The notes under the pieces were generated by a model that saw only the letters and a program-made list of their open reading frames with translations, searched no databases and was not told the origin of the DNA. DNA of 64,000 nucleotides from assembly GCF_042242105.1 (NCBI RefSeq), contig NC_092033.1:3747908-3811907 (forward strand), written 5' to 3'. This document shows, piece by piece, positions 13,536 through 26,429 of the stretch (positions are counted from its first letter, which is position 1; each line of letters opens with the position of its first letter). The translations under genes were made by a program, and so were the position numbers. This stretch comes from Pempheris klunzingeri. Lineage: Eukaryota; Chordata; Actinopteri; Acropomatiformes; Pempheridae.

Positions 13536-16500
13536 GGCATATAACTCTGTTTTTAGCTTCTCAGCATCTAAACAGACTCTTGTGTCACCCTGACCAATCT
13601 GTCACTGGAGCAGGGAAACATAAAGTGAACTTTTTAGCTCTCCTGCCAACACCAGGGGATCTGAAATCTGAAAATCGACTCATTTCAAACTGACACTTGA
13701 ATTACAGCAGTGCTGATTGCACACAAAATATATGCAGCACATTTTTTACAGGCCAAAGTTGGAATATTGTATATTTTCACAAATGTGTGTTTCCACACAT
13801 TTAACTGTAAGTTAATGTACTATGTAAATTCAAAAACAGACTCATGAACGTCTATCAAGGACATCAAGCTTGTCTTTGAAATGTAGCAATGAATTTAAAT
13901 TTGTATTGGTGTTATACTTTTTAAAAGAAGAATTGGTTTGAACTGAATTGTGGGCAATATTCAAGAAGTGCTGATGCACAGAATCTTTCATTCACTGAGT
14001 AGTTTTCAGGTGGCATCATCACCTCTAGTAGGTATTCAGACATACTGATATTATGAAATGATGTCTTATAAAGATGATATAATTTAATTTAATGTCCCAC
14101 ACAGAATCTACTCTGGTTTCTAAACATGGGCCCAAAGCGCTTCCACCTCGGCTGGCGCAATGATTTGTCAGTTTTTGTCAGTTTACCTGCTGCCACAGGG
14201 GGCTGTGTTCCCAGCATGCAGTGCACACGTCTCCTGCAGCATACACATCTGGCTCTGATGTCATCATGTGGTCATCTACCTGCAGGCCACCATCGTCTGC
14301 CAGCACGAACTAAACCCAGAAAACCGACCAATAAATGATTATTGCTTCATGTTCACAAAACACAGTAATACGCAAACTCGCTGCTGCTAAATTGTACATT
14401 GATTTCACTGAGGTGTCTGTGTGAGGAATTAAAGCTAGACATAAAAGCTCATCTGCCCTTTAGTGACATCTAGAGGCATCAATACCAAAGTGTTGAGATG
14501 GATTATTTCTGCAACACAAATGAACAGATGCATCTTTCTGGTAGGAGGATATCTAAAAAGGCTAGCAGCAGGTTTGTACAAAGTGTAATGGAAGCACATC
14601 TTCTAGGCAACGTGTATATATATATATAGTATAACGTATAAGTCAGATAAGACAGAAGCTAGACGTCATTTTAATGGCATTATATAACATCAAAACTGGG
14701 AACAGACACAAGAAGATGCAGATTCTCAGTGTTGGCCCAATTAAAAGACTCAGGAGCACAAGAGAACTTGTTTCTCCTTTACTCACATTGTTGCCATGGA
14801 GAAATGGCTCGGTGTTTGGCACGACACCAGTGGCACTGACGACAAACTCACAGCCAAATGTTTTGCCGTTGGTCAGCTGGACGTAAACTGGCCAGGATCC
14901 TACTGAGAGGAGAGAAAAAGCTTGAGGGGGGGAAAAAGGGAGAGAGTTGGAGTAGAAGGACGAGCAGTGAATCCAGTTCTCACCATTCTCAGCTCTCTGT
15001 GACGAACTGAGCAGCTCCTCGGAGGTGAAGATCTTTTCCACCTCACACTGGTATTCCACGGAAACTCTGCGGGATGCCTGAGCGCACAGCAGCAGGGCGA
15101 GGAGCCCCGGGAGAGGAGCAGGAGGGTGTAACATAACACAAGGTCAAGACACAGATTTATTCGCAGAGGCTGATATCCACACAAATAAAAGATGACCTGA
15201 GCTGACCTCGGTGCTTTAGGATTGGTACGCAGTATCTCACCTGCTCTGCTCCTCGTAGAGCTATTCCTTCATGCCAGTCTGGACCGAGAGCGCTGCCCGA
15301 CTCTGTAGTGCCAGAACCGTGCCGTCGTGAGATTCTATCTAGGAATTCACACACACGAATCCAAGCAATCATTTGCATTGAAGAAATCCACAAATCTTGG
15401 GACAGATGATACTCTATCGTAAGAGCAAACATTTGAATAAACCTAAGATGAAGACCTGCTGTGAAGGTCTGGGACGCTCCAGGTGCCGGCTCCTCGGTGG
15501 TGTAGCGAGTCCTCTTACAGGGAGCAGCTCTTTCTGGTCTGTCAGCGTCCAGTGATGGGATGAGGAATTGTGCCGCCCCAGCGTCAAAGAAGGTGTTTCC
15601 TATGGCCTTGTCCTTCACAGCCCAGATCACCTCGCAGCCCTCCACCTCAAACCTACAGAGAGCACATTCACAAACACTGAACGGACGGACAGTGTAAATA
15701 ACCTCTGAATATGGGGGTGATGTTATGTGAGGGGGTTTCATATCGGCTGTTCAGTCAGAAAAACACACATTTGAAGTGCACCAAAGAGTAGTTTCACTAC
15801 TTTGGTCACAGTTAACTTACACTAATTCCAGGGCAATCCCTCCATTGCCAATAACAATGATTCTCTTTGCTTTGGACAATCGCTTCTGAAACTCCTGAAA
15901 CAGAAACACAAGGAAAACTGTTTGACAAAATGTTTTTAACCCCTCGCTAAGGAGTTAGAAGTTATTTTTCTTATCTTTAATACAGGCCAAATACAAATAC
16001 ATTACAATATGGTGGCATGACAATATAACATATTTGACAGAGAAGAAAAAAACGGATGAAAAAGAAAGTAAAGCATATTTTAAGTTTTATATAGTCCTTC
16101 TCTTCACTGGAACAATTTTTTCTCCATTACATATTGTGTTGTGCTACTTTCCTTTTTCTAGTTTTTTGTTTGTATGAATTACTAGAAACTACAAATTGTT
16201 TGTAGCAAAACCAAAAATGTAATTTTCAGAAACCTTTGTAGCAGCTGCTGTTGTTGGCGTGTTACTGGCTGCACTACTGCACACAGAGCCAAGGCCCAGT
16301 GCTGTGGAATTTACTGTATGCGCTGTGTGTGCTTCATGCTACAAGGTCTTGTGAGTTCAGTCACTTCAGGAATTTCACACCCCCGTGTCCCCCACAGCAT
16401 CCACAGTGACACGGTGGTACCTGGGCGCTGTCTGTGTCCCGGATGCCCAGAACATGAGGGTTGTCCTGGGTTAGGAGCTTGGGTCTGGCCCCACTGCAGA

Positions 16501-17538
16501 TACAAAGCTTCTCATAACCAAAAACGCGGCCATCTGTAGTTTCCAAAGACTGAGAATAGAAAGAAGAATTGGAGACAGGGATTCATTTTCACACCAACCT
16601 TTGACTTTAGCTTCTCTCCTCTCACTTTCTGGATGTAATGTGTTTTATTTCACAAACTGGGGTTGGATTTTGGTTATAAAACTGCCATCCAATGACACAG
16701 TCCTATTAACACTGAAACTACATGCTGTGACCACATGTCCACAAGGTGGCGATAGTAGCCTTCCTTTACCTCCACTTACTTACAGTTGTTAGTTACATAC
16801 ACATTTTACTAGCAGCCACAATTTCAGAAACAACTTAGTTATTATGTATAAAATCACTGTATTAATGGACACCATTATAATCAATGAGTTACTTACATGC
16901 GAGTGTGTGTTCAGTGAATTAACTGCAGAGTGGATGACAGTCAAGTTGGGAAATTTCTCCTCCAAAACACTGGACGCTCGCTCCTCCACATCAAACTCTT
17001 CCAGTGTCTTGGACACCTTTCCAAGGAGAACAAAGGGAAAAATTAGTGAGTGCAAACTGAGTAAAATGATTGACAGGTGATTAAATACTTAATACAGACC
17101 AGAATATGTACAATAAAAACATTATATTTGGTGTTTTCATAATGTGGTGGATCCATGTAAATCCATCCATCCATGCATTCACTGTCAGCCTTTGAATTAA
17201 TGTGTTTATGTATAATAATGTTGCCCCAAGACACCATCATCATCTTCATCATCTTCATCATCATCCTCATCCTCATCCTGACCTGTTTATAGTTGGTCAC
17301 TGCCTTGATAAGGGGACCTGCTGTGATCAGAGCCACAGCAGATGAAGGCATCTGGGATGACAGCTGTCAATGAAGATTAAGATGAATGTTAACTAGTGAA
17401 TCTCGGTCAATGCATTTATTCTGTGTATCCCTCACTTGTAACGGATCAATTCATTTTCACCTGCTCAACGCATGTCACACCCGCGATGCCTCCTCCAACT
17501 ATCACAAACCTAAAAGTTTTCTCTTTTTTATCTGCCAT
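12519..17538 (-). CDS. pyroxd1: Pyridine nucleotide-disulphide oxidoreductase domain protein 1
   Basis: FAD-dependent class I pyridine nucleotide-disulphide oxidoreductase, nuclear/cytoplasmic and important in striated muscle in vertebrates. Thirteen exons: 17461-17538, 17283-17363, 16897-17016, 16421-16549, 15821-15894, 15456-15652, 15241-15302, 14984-15077, 14787-14902, 14187-14309, 13309-13446, 13059-13148, 12519-12677. Phases chain to 486 aa (human about 500). The N-terminal Rossmann motif is [12 protein letters not shown], a second NAD(P) motif is [11 protein letters not shown] in exon 5, and the C-terminal FAD motif is AAGDV in exon 10. The C-terminus [11 protein letters not shown] matches the family end exactly. 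The family lacks the redox-active CxxxxC; here a CTAC follows AAGDV. A (TG)n tract abuts the exon 11 acceptor. Confidence 0.97.
13464..13534 (+). repeat. (CA)n microsatellite at a pyroxd1 acceptor
   Basis: About 35 CA units on the plus strand, read as (TG)n in the pyroxd1 transcript. It ends about 18 nt before the exon at 13309-13446 and takes the place of the usual pyrimidine tract. Confidence 0.95.
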
Positions 17539-20170
17539 CCCAGGCAGAAAACTATGAAAGCTAACAGTAACTAGCTAACACTCGCCTGCCTGACATTTCC
17601 CGACACCACAGGGATGTAGTTAAACAGCCGAAATAGTTGTTTTACTCCGTTTCTCTCTCGCCACTGACACAATAATACACATTTACGTCTCAAGTACTAA
17701 TTGGTAACAGTGTTAAACAACGCTGGGACAATAGTTATGATAGCTAGCTCACTAAATTCTTCTTTAGCACATGACAACTGAGCACTGAGGTAACGTAACT
17801 TCCGTGTTTACAATTAACTACGGCAAGCAGCAAGGACGGTTTTCAAAGCGAACGCATAAAGCAGAAGTATTAGATTTCGAGCCAGGAGCGCATGTATATG
17901 GAAATAATCATCTCTTAGTGGTGATTATGTATATAGTGTATATATACATAAGTATGCTTGTGTCTGGATGCTTATTTTTGTCCTTTTAACCCAAGTAAAA
18001 ACGTAAAAACAGTAGGCCTAGTTAGGCATTTGTCATAGAAGTGCATATCAAATAAAGCTAAATCTATATAAAATCATATATGTAAGTGGTTTTAATTTTG
18101 TCGTCTACCCCAATCATACGGTCCGATGGTACCTGAATACATTAAATACAAGCTTTTTGTTTGTGGCCATTAAGCAAAATTCAATGACTTTTTATAGTTA
18201 AATCACAGTGAGTTATTTCCCTTCATGATCAAACTACTTCTGCAAACCTATGAGAGATTAAAAGGCCAATTGTTATTCATAATCATCGTAATAATAAAAC
18301 CAGCATTTGTTTGATTGTCAATAATTACTGGAAATATGGGATATTTTTTATACATTAAAGCCAAAATCAGAGAAACAAATGGCCAAGATTGAACAACTTT
18401 AAGGGAATTTAAGGGTTTTTACATACACAGTGTTGAGGACAAACATGGTCTGTTTGTTTGTTGCTACAGGAGTCCAGTAAGAGTGTTCAGGTACAGATAA
18501 TTCTGTAATAAACAAACACTGACTACATACTGGAATAAGTTGCTCTATTTAAGGTTGTTTATGTGCATTTATTGATGACTAGAGTATGTACAGTAGCCTG
18601 TAATATAGTCCCTGTGCTAAAAGCAGTGATGGCAGGCTTCAGTTCTTTGTTTTGAATATTGATGGTAGGGCAATCCTCTTGTATATATCTCTAATGTCAG
18701 AAATTAATGTGGTCACCGGGTCATGAATCAGATCTAAAATTCCATCAAAACATTCATCAGCCGTTATTACTGCAGTGATAAACAACTCACCACCAGATAA
18801 CAGTTGAAGTACAGCGCCATTTGTGATTTTACATGAAGTAATCGACAGATCTTGACACGATCCCCATTTGGCGGATAATGGCTGCGTTGTTTTTGGATTC
18901 ATCAGCAAAAGCCAGCACTTGTTCTATTTTTGAAAAACCTTTTATGCCGGTGTTAACCATGCATGGGAGTATTGATGTCAGTGTCTGAGATGATCGGGTC
19001 ACTGGTAATCAAACACAGGTTAATGCTGTGCGTCACACTTCCCCTCTTGATTTTCATTACCTTACCCTGAATAACCCCCTGCAGGAAGAAAACACATGAC
19101 TATATGGACTGCAGCACTGTGATCATACTTCTGTCATACAAAAGTATTTGGACAAATGGGGTTTGCTTAGAAAATAAAAACACAAAACACATTTTTCATT
19201 GGTAAAAAAGTGCTATTAGATGTTTTTGTAGATGTGTTTCAATAAATTGTGGGGCCCTTGATCATATTATTGAAATAATGCTGCCTCTGAAATACATTTT
19301 TACTCTTAACCCAACCAAAAACGACAGTCCCAGTGAAATACATATAGCAAGGGGTTGAATTGAGATTGTGGGATTGCCTCCAGTATGATCACATAAAGGG
19401 ATCACAGTTAATCAACCTGATTGTATTTATTGGGCTGTAAACGCCAAGGGGTTTGAATTTAGAGGTACTGCACACTTAAACGTGGTCTAAATCCTGGTAA
19501 CTAAATCGTAACACTGTGTGAACAACATTTACTCTTATCTAGTATGACCAGTACTTTTTTCTTTACTTGTATTACTAGTTTTATCACGTTACATCTTATT
19601 AAATCTAATTTTTTTCTTCTTCTTTGTCCGAAATTATTTATTATGTAATTCTTATGCTTCAGCTTCAGCTTTTGGAGTTTTGATGTATGACTAGAATAGA
19701 TAAAGTTTGGTTTGACTTGATTTGATCTGATAACTTAAGACGGAAGGCCGAGTTTGAACCAGGAAGTTTAGGCTAAGAGTGTATTCACCAAATGTCGGTG
19801 GGTGTTTTAGGCCTCCATGTTCCCAGGCAATGATTCAAGCATGCAGTGCTCTTTAAGTCAACACTAAACTCATGTAGGGTGGAAAGCATTCCTCCTCCAT
19901 GTGGCAGCTCCCAGCACGTGACACTGTAGCGTCTCATTAATGCGTTCAATCTTCATCTGACCTTTTGCATGTCAGTTTGTGTGGGACATGGGGAGGCAAC
20001 TGGTTAAAATGTAGCACTCATTTGTTTTAATGATATCTCATTTAGGAGCACTAGCTGATGACATGCTAACAGCCCTTATCTCCTGCAGGCAGTTGTCATG
20101 CTTTGCAATAATGTGGCTTAAAACGCATGAAGATTTTTAAAAATATATTTTTGCAATTTTATTATCAAAA
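17539..20170. other. Intergenic between pyroxd1 and iapp
   Basis: The pyroxd1 promoter should lie just above 17538; no TATA box was seen. An 89-codon minus-strand frame at 18639-18908 is the only notable open stretch. I do not recognise its product, and it has no supporting context. The rest is AT-rich with no assignable exon. Confidence 0.4.
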
Positions 20171-20183
20171 TCAACAGATAACA

Positions 20184-20233
20184 TTTATTTCATATGGCTT
20201 TACATCTGCTTTTCTTTTATTCATTGTTTTATT
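20184..20233 (-). terminator. Cluster of candidate iapp polyadenylation signals
   Basis: Three minus-strand AATAAA hexamers (20228-20233, 20216-20221, 20184-20189) lie about 300-340 bp downstream of the iapp stop. Confidence 0.45.
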
Positions 20234-20526
20234 ATTTACTGTGATGTATTTTTATATTTACATCATGCCATTGTGGAACAGCATCAACAGAGCCACAGCA
20301 CACACAAAGCCAGAAAAAAAAACAACATGTATTGACTTTGATGGTTTTAAATTAAAGGCACTGTTTCTTAAAGTTTATAGAATAAACAAGACAACTTTGC
20401 TCATAATAATCATCATTACCATCAGTGTCATCATTAGTAACATCATTCTCACTATCATTGTTACATAAGATGTCTGGATATATCATCAGAGCACTGGGAG
20501 TGCTGCTGGAGCTTCCTCAGTCGGTA

Positions 20527-21501
20527 CTAGAGAGGCAGGTAGCTGGGAGGCTGCAGTAGGTCCCTTTTTCCGTATGCAGCAGATCCAACGTTGGTCGGTG
20601 CGTAGACGGTACCGATAGTGTTACTGGATCGCACCAGGAAGTCTGCTAGCCTCTGGGTGACGCAGGTGGCTGTGTTGCACTTCCTCTTCTCTATGTGGTG
20701 ACTGGAGGGGTAAAAGAAAGAAACTGAGAGATGCACTAACACTCATTGATAAATCATAAGTGAGGATTTAATGCAGCTGCTGATTTCTCTAAATGTACCT
20801 GTTCATAGCTGTGAGGCCCCTTTGAGGTCGCACACCCATTAGCCCGAGGAACGGGTTGGAGATTAGCCCAGGAGTCAACCAGCCGTCAGTGTCTGGGAGA
20901 GCACTCTCCAGCTCGCTGGATGAGCTGGGACTGAAGTACCTGATTCACAAAGGCAAAAGGGCCAAACCGTTTCACACTGATAGCTGATGATACCCTCTTC
21001 AGAACATCCACTAGTCCCGAGAGCAAGAAGAAAAAGGGGCCACTTAGTGCCCTCTGTGTTGCACAATGAGGCACTTTCCCACAGATGAGCACAAATGGCT
21101 TCCACCTCCAGAGTTATCAGTGCCCTGCTGCTCCTCACCCTGAACATTACAGCCCCTGTTATTGCATAATTTGCATGATATTCAGCTGCTATGGGAGTAG
21201 TTTAATTGGTCATTGGTTTCCCGCCTGTTAAGACAATATTCATTGAAGCTGGTGTCTGATATAATGTGAGCAACACTTCTGCAAAGTGAAACCTGCTTGA
21301 TTTAATTGTTTAAATTGTACACCTAACCTCTGAATCCATGCTTTTTTTTTTTTTTTTTTCACAGGCCATTGCACAAACACACCATAGAGCTCGTTGCTCT
21401 GCTTGTGGTATATACATTTACCTGTGGCGTGGAGCAGCAGTGACGCAGCGCAGCAACACAAGCAGCATGAGGAGAAGCACAGGCACCCTCAGGTGATACA
21501 T
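20527..21501 (-). CDS. iapp: Islet amyloid polypeptide (amylin) precursor
   Basis: Secreted peptide hormone of the calcitonin/CGRP family. Three coding exons, 21422-21501, 20799-20939 and 20527-20701, encode 131 residues. The signal peptide starts [19 protein letters not shown]. The propeptide ends in EKR just before the mature peptide. The mature 37-mer starts [15 protein letters not shown], with the Cys2-Cys7 ring, and ends in Tyr37. Gly-Lys-Arg follows, the signal for C-terminal amidation. A short C-terminal peptide ([11 protein letters not shown]) ends the precursor. The NVGS near the C-terminus and final Tyr identify amylin rather than CGRP, and linkage to pyroxd1 and SLCO1 genes matches mammals. 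The amyloid core differs from human: IGTVY instead of FGAIL, with Pro29. Confidence 0.97.
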
Positions 21502-22484
21502 AGTGTAGGGTGATTACCTGGATCAACACAGTGGATGCAACACAGTTTGATTTACTGCCACAGAGAGTTAGAGCAAACCAGAGCAAACCAGCCAAATTTG
21601 CTTTATTTGTTGTAATGAACCTTTATTTAACTATGGAGATCTGACCAAAAGACAGCATCACAGAAACTTATGAATTAATGTACATTATCTGTTAGAATTC
21701 AACACATGCAACCAAGTGTAAAATACTATAGTTGTATAGAAGAGTACAGAGTATTATAAAAATTAAAAAAAAATATATTGAAGACAAATACTGTTAAATC
21801 TATACAATCTATAATCCACCTCCACTCTAATTTAAAACACTTACCAAAAGCCAATTATTTGAATGTTTGATTGGTTAATATTGTCCAGAAAATGCCAGAA
21901 AATGTAAAGAAGCCAGCGTGATGTCTTTAAAATGCTTGTTTTCTCCAGCAGTCCAACACCCAAAGATAATCAGTTTCTTGTATAAGACAAAGAAAATGAG
22001 CAAATCCTCACGATTGAGAAACTAGAACGTTTTGTTTTTTTGCTCAAAAAAATGGTTGCACGTTAATTTTCTGTCCATTTGACATCACATATATACATCC
22101 TGTGTGCACAAGCTGGAATACTTTATTTAAGCTTCTGTATGTCATATTTCCAAGTGTAAAATTATTTGAAGGCTTTTAGTGATTCCTTATATTAAGTAGA
22201 GAATCTCTTCTGCATCATTTCAGCTTGTTTTGGATGTTGAATTTGAAACAAAGAGCAATTTTGTTTATTTGACCAACACACAACTCAGATTTAAAGATCT
22301 AAAAAAAAAAATCTGTAAAGAAGTAGAGTTTCAGCAAAATTTCCTGTTCAAACCTACAAGAAAACTGTCATTAGACAAACAAAACACTGCTCATTTCCTG
22401 TAGTACATCCTTTGTATATATGCAAAAGATTCAGAGGGAGGTGTGTAAAAGACAAATAAAGCCTTTATAAGACAGAGCACTTAC

Positions 22485-22590
22485 TTTGTGTTGTGTCAGC
22501 CAGTGGGCAGCAGATCCCAGCCTGTCAATGTCCAGGATTTGTCAGACTGTCACACAAAGCGACTCCAACAGTTATAGGCTCATCGCTCAA
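22485..22590 (-). other. Predicted non-coding first exon of iapp
   Basis: A consensus donor (A/GTAAGT) ends at 22485 on the minus strand. A TATA-like element lies about 30 bp above the inferred start near 22590. Mammalian IAPP also has a non-coding first exon. The start is inferred, not seen. Confidence 0.45.
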
Positions 22591-22598
22591 AGCACTTG

Positions 22599-22623
22599 TG
22601 ACATCAGCTCTCTCCAAATATAG
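22599..22623 (-). promoter_or_regulatory. Candidate iapp core promoter: TATA-like and CRE-like
   Basis: Minus-strand TATATTT at about 22616-22622 is followed by TGATGTCA at 22599-22606, one mismatch from a cAMP response element. Placement about 30 bp before the predicted exon supports the TATA call. Confidence 0.35.
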
Positions 22624-22793
22624 CCTTGCATTTTCATTTACACAGAATGAGGAGGGTGACGGGGGGAGGACGGGGGTGTGTGGGGATGTAGGGAAGTCCA
22701 AGAGGGTCTCACATATGTTGTGTGCACACTCAGCAGTACGTTAATGTAAACACTTAAAACCTGTGAACTGTGAAAAATATGCATTTTCACAGT

Positions 22794-22842
22794 ACACACA
22801 CACACACACACACACACTCATAAACACACACACACACACACA
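22794..22842 (+). repeat. Interrupted (CA)n microsatellite
   Basis: Two CA tracts separated by a short TCATAA interruption, upstream of iapp. Confidence 0.9.
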
Positions 22843-22849
22843 CCTTTGT

Positions 22850-25800
22850 ACGTCACGATGCTCATCATCACCTTCGTCATCGTTGTCATCAGCATCCGTG
22901 ATGGGACTGACCCGTCATAGACCCACACCAGGGAGAGGAAAACTGTCTTCTTATTTACCTTGAGACACGTAATAAAGTTTCAGGTCACCCAACTCTGGCC
23001 CTGCTGATCCCCCGCCCCCCCACCCCACCCCCCGCGGGGCTTCATCAGCCGTGAATAATAAATGTGAAGATGAATTCTCATTAATAATGAATGTTGCCTC
23101 ATTATTTTGACAGGACACGTCACAAACAACCAAGAAAGTATTAATTAATGAAGTGATGGTAAAACTTGAGAGTTAACGCTTTACTAGCACGTGTGCTGAT
23201 TAGCAGTCACACTTTTTTGCAACAGTTTCCTGAAAAATTGGTTTATTTTTTGGTAACTTTAAAGCTCCTATAAATATTAACGATGAATCAGATAACTATG
23301 TGTAATGTGAAAGATGTCATTTAGCTAATTTTGTTTTTTTTATGACCCCATCTGCATTAAATGACTCTGACTGCTCTCATCATTGTCATCTTGTCTTTTC
23401 AGTCGAAGCCACGCCCACTTCATATTAGTCAGACAGAAAAACACAAATACAGAGTCTGTAATGTGAAATAGCAAATCTGTTCTAATTTTAGCAGAAATAG
23501 TGCGTTCACAAAATGGGTGTACAGGTCCTTTAAATCTCACTTTCTGCAAAAGTCCTCTGCTGCACATGAGCTGGATTAGACAGAAAAGGAAGAGTCTGCT
23601 TCACAGATATAGATACAGATACAGTGGGGGCAGTGGTAGCCACCACGGCTGAAAGAAATACACCCATAAAAATGTAATTATCAGAGAATGGCTGAAAAAA
23701 AGACATTAAATTTGAAATGATAACCATGACCGCGTGTCTGATGAATGCTTGTCATCTCGGGGAGATGCTGCCACAGGCTGCAGGCTGCTGGTAATTGCCA
23801 GTGGTTTTAACCGCGGCTTTGAGCTAATACAGAGATGTAGTGCAGTCCTAATGGTTGTGCAACACCCCCAAACCCACAAAGGTCCAACAAACACCTCCCT
23901 GTGTTTCCCGTAAGCTTCCCAAGAAAACCTGCAGTAGCTGCAGACAATGTGAGAGGATTTTTCTCTGATTTCTACATGGAGTATGCAGTTTGCCTGTACA
24001 GTAGATTTCTGGAATCAATGTTATGACTCTATTCAGTTTTATTTGCAGGTGATTTCTGCAGATGAACAATTTCAAAGTAAAATTTAAAAACAAGTGATTC
24101 ATTCTGCATTTTTGTCAGTGACTGTTAATGCAATTATAAAAACGCTGGTTAATAAAAACTTTAGATTTAATATATAATTAACCAATTAAATATTTAATTA
24201 CTCTGGTGGATATGAGGCTTTTTTTTTTTTAGAAAGGTTAGTATGCACAAAGAAAGGACAGACTGGAAGGGAAGACAGAGAAAAGAAAGAGGGCTAGGGG
24301 TGTGCATGTGTAGGGTTTTAAATCTGTTTTTACAGTCTGGGGAAACTCAGACTGGAGCTCTCCTGTTTCATTGTGTTTCCTTGTTCCTTGGATTAGTTTG
24401 GTAACAGTGACGATCCAGATGTTTCATGGGCGGCGGCTCAATTTCCTGCTCTGGTCACAGGAGGCAAACCACTGATACAACAGCTAACTTTTAGTTTACT
24501 GAAAGCGCCACAATCTTTAAGGTATCTGAAATTCTTCTTATTCGATTCTCCAGTCAGCAGCTCCTCTATATAGCCAATTTGTGTCCATTTTCACACTCAG
24601 TGCAGAGATTTAGGAAGCTTTTGACAGCTCCAATACACAAACTCAATATAGTTTTCCTCTAGCGAAGGACATAAGAGGGATCAAAAGCCACTGGGGAATG
24701 ATTAGTGGGTAAGTAGCCAGTGCCAGTCAAGGTAATGGCATTGCAGCCTCTGATAGCAACTGTTTATTAACTGGGAATGTGTCCACTATTGCTTGATATA
24801 ATGTTTAAATAGACAGATAGTCAGGTGTGTGTGCAATACATTACAACGACACTAAAATCTCGCTTGGATAACAGCCTGCTTCGTCCAGAGAGGAGCCCTC
24901 ATGTTACATCCACAAATAAACATTAACGTCAGCGTTAATTGCATAGAAATGAATGACTCCTTGGTCAAGAATGTTAGTGGATGTGCTGTCTGACAAATAT
25001 TTCTCTGTTTTGTTCCCTCCAGGCTATTTATAGCACTAATGCCTCTTTTACGTAGGCGTGTACTAATACCGTGTTTTTGAACTCTTGGCAGCTAATATGT
25101 CAAATTAGACCTGTGGTGAGTTTCCTATTTGTGATGCAGTCGCTCAAGAACTTGTTGAACCGTACCAAACAGTGGTGGTTGAAAGAAAGCATTCAAAGAG
25201 TGAGGGATCATCTTCAATAATAAAAGGGAACATTAAAGGTCTATTTTACTGCAATCTGCAACTAATTTAAGACATGAAACGTACCTGTTTTCAGACAAAC
25301 GAATCCTTTTACCATTAAAGCTGCTATAATCAGTATTCTCATGTCAACAATGGCTTAAAACATGTGTAGTGTGAAAGAAGTCACTCATTGTATGAACCCA
25401 CAGGCAGTTTTTTCCTTACTCTGCAGATCCTCACTGCTTGACAGAACTTTACAGCATCTTTTAGCTGATTCTTTTGGTTTTACAGTCACTACACAGCTGC
25501 TGTCAGAAAAAAAGTAAAAAGTTCTACTAGTCTGGTTTGGCATTACCTGCCCAGCACCAAACGGCAGAGGGACAAAGTGAGCAGCTTGACAACATTACGG
25601 AGCATTTGACAGCTAAATAAACAGATATTTACTTCAGGAGCTGCTGAGGAGCAAACAGAAGCTTCAAGGAGAGTAAGTATTAGACTTCAGCTCATCAGGT
25701 GGAACCTTAATGGCAAATGAATGCTAATGTTTCTCCGTGGCTGCTTAAGGTGTAAATGAGCCACTCTCTGCATGTTGCCCCTTCAACTTTATAAGGTAAT

Positions 25801-26030
25801 AATGTGTCAGTATTGTATTTACAGCTCGTAGCTCTGCCCCCAAGTGGCTGAAATTCAATTATTGCAGGTTTAGTTAACAATGACATACATTTGAAAACTA
25901 AATTGAGTTCTGAATTTACACTTTCAGAACATAAACCACCTGTGAGGAAGCAACGAAAGCCTAATTATTTGTATCCACAGTATGATAAACACAGTATGTT
26001 TTTGAGGCTGCGAAATTGAATGTGACTATA
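22850..26030. other. Intergenic between iapp and the first SLCO1 gene
   Basis: No exon recognised. It holds two diverged copies of a repeat (about 23230-23540 and 25310-25870) sharing a GCTNCTATAA...GTGTGAAAGANGTCA block. The second copy ends near a GCTCTGCCCCCAAGTGGCTG segment common in fish repeats. Otherwise AT-rich non-coding sequence. Confidence 0.4.
25310..25870 (+). repeat. Dispersed repeat, copy related to 23230-23540
   Basis: It shares an opening block with the copy at 23230-23540: a CTATAA motif, then an AATGTGAAAGA/TAGTGTGAAAGA stretch and a TATGA(A/C)CCC motif. No coding capacity. Boundaries are approximate. Confidence 0.4.
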
Positions 26031-26052
26031 ATATCACTCATTCAATGATTCA

Positions 26053-26058
26053 TTTATT
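26053..26058 (-). terminator. Candidate polyadenylation signal of the first SLCO1 gene
   Basis: Minus-strand AATAAA about 370 bp after the stop codon. Confidence 0.45.
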
Positions 26059-26429
26059 GACATAAAAATAAAAACATTCATGTTGGCACAGAAGTTTTCT
26101 CTAAGGTTTCTCAGTGTGGGCCTTGCAGGGCTTCTGTGTGATCGTGAGCATACATGAGCCAACATTTTGAATTGCTGGTCAATGTGCACATCCAGTTCTA
26201 TTCCATTTCTATTCCAAGTCCTGTGCTATGTTTCTACAGCTACAGTCCTCTTCAGGTCTGTAATATAACAGCAGAGTGTAGTAAAAGAGGGAGAAATACT
26301 GTTAGCATAGAGCATGCTACAGCCCAGACGAAAAAGCAATCCCTCTTGACAATCCGAGTAAAAATGACTTTTGGCCAACCTTTCAGTAAGTGTTCAAGTT
26401 GGCCTTGTTTGACCCTGTGTTTGCACAGC

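Noticed and set aside
18639-18908. 89-codon minus-strand frame between pyroxd1 and iapp
   Set aside because: I could not assign it to any family and saw no flanking splice sites joining it to a gene. It may be a transposon remnant, but that is unsupported.
20127-20468. 113-codon plus-strand frame with hydrophobic stretches
   Set aside because: AT-rich sequence downstream of iapp gives Phe/Ile/Tyr-rich translation by composition alone.
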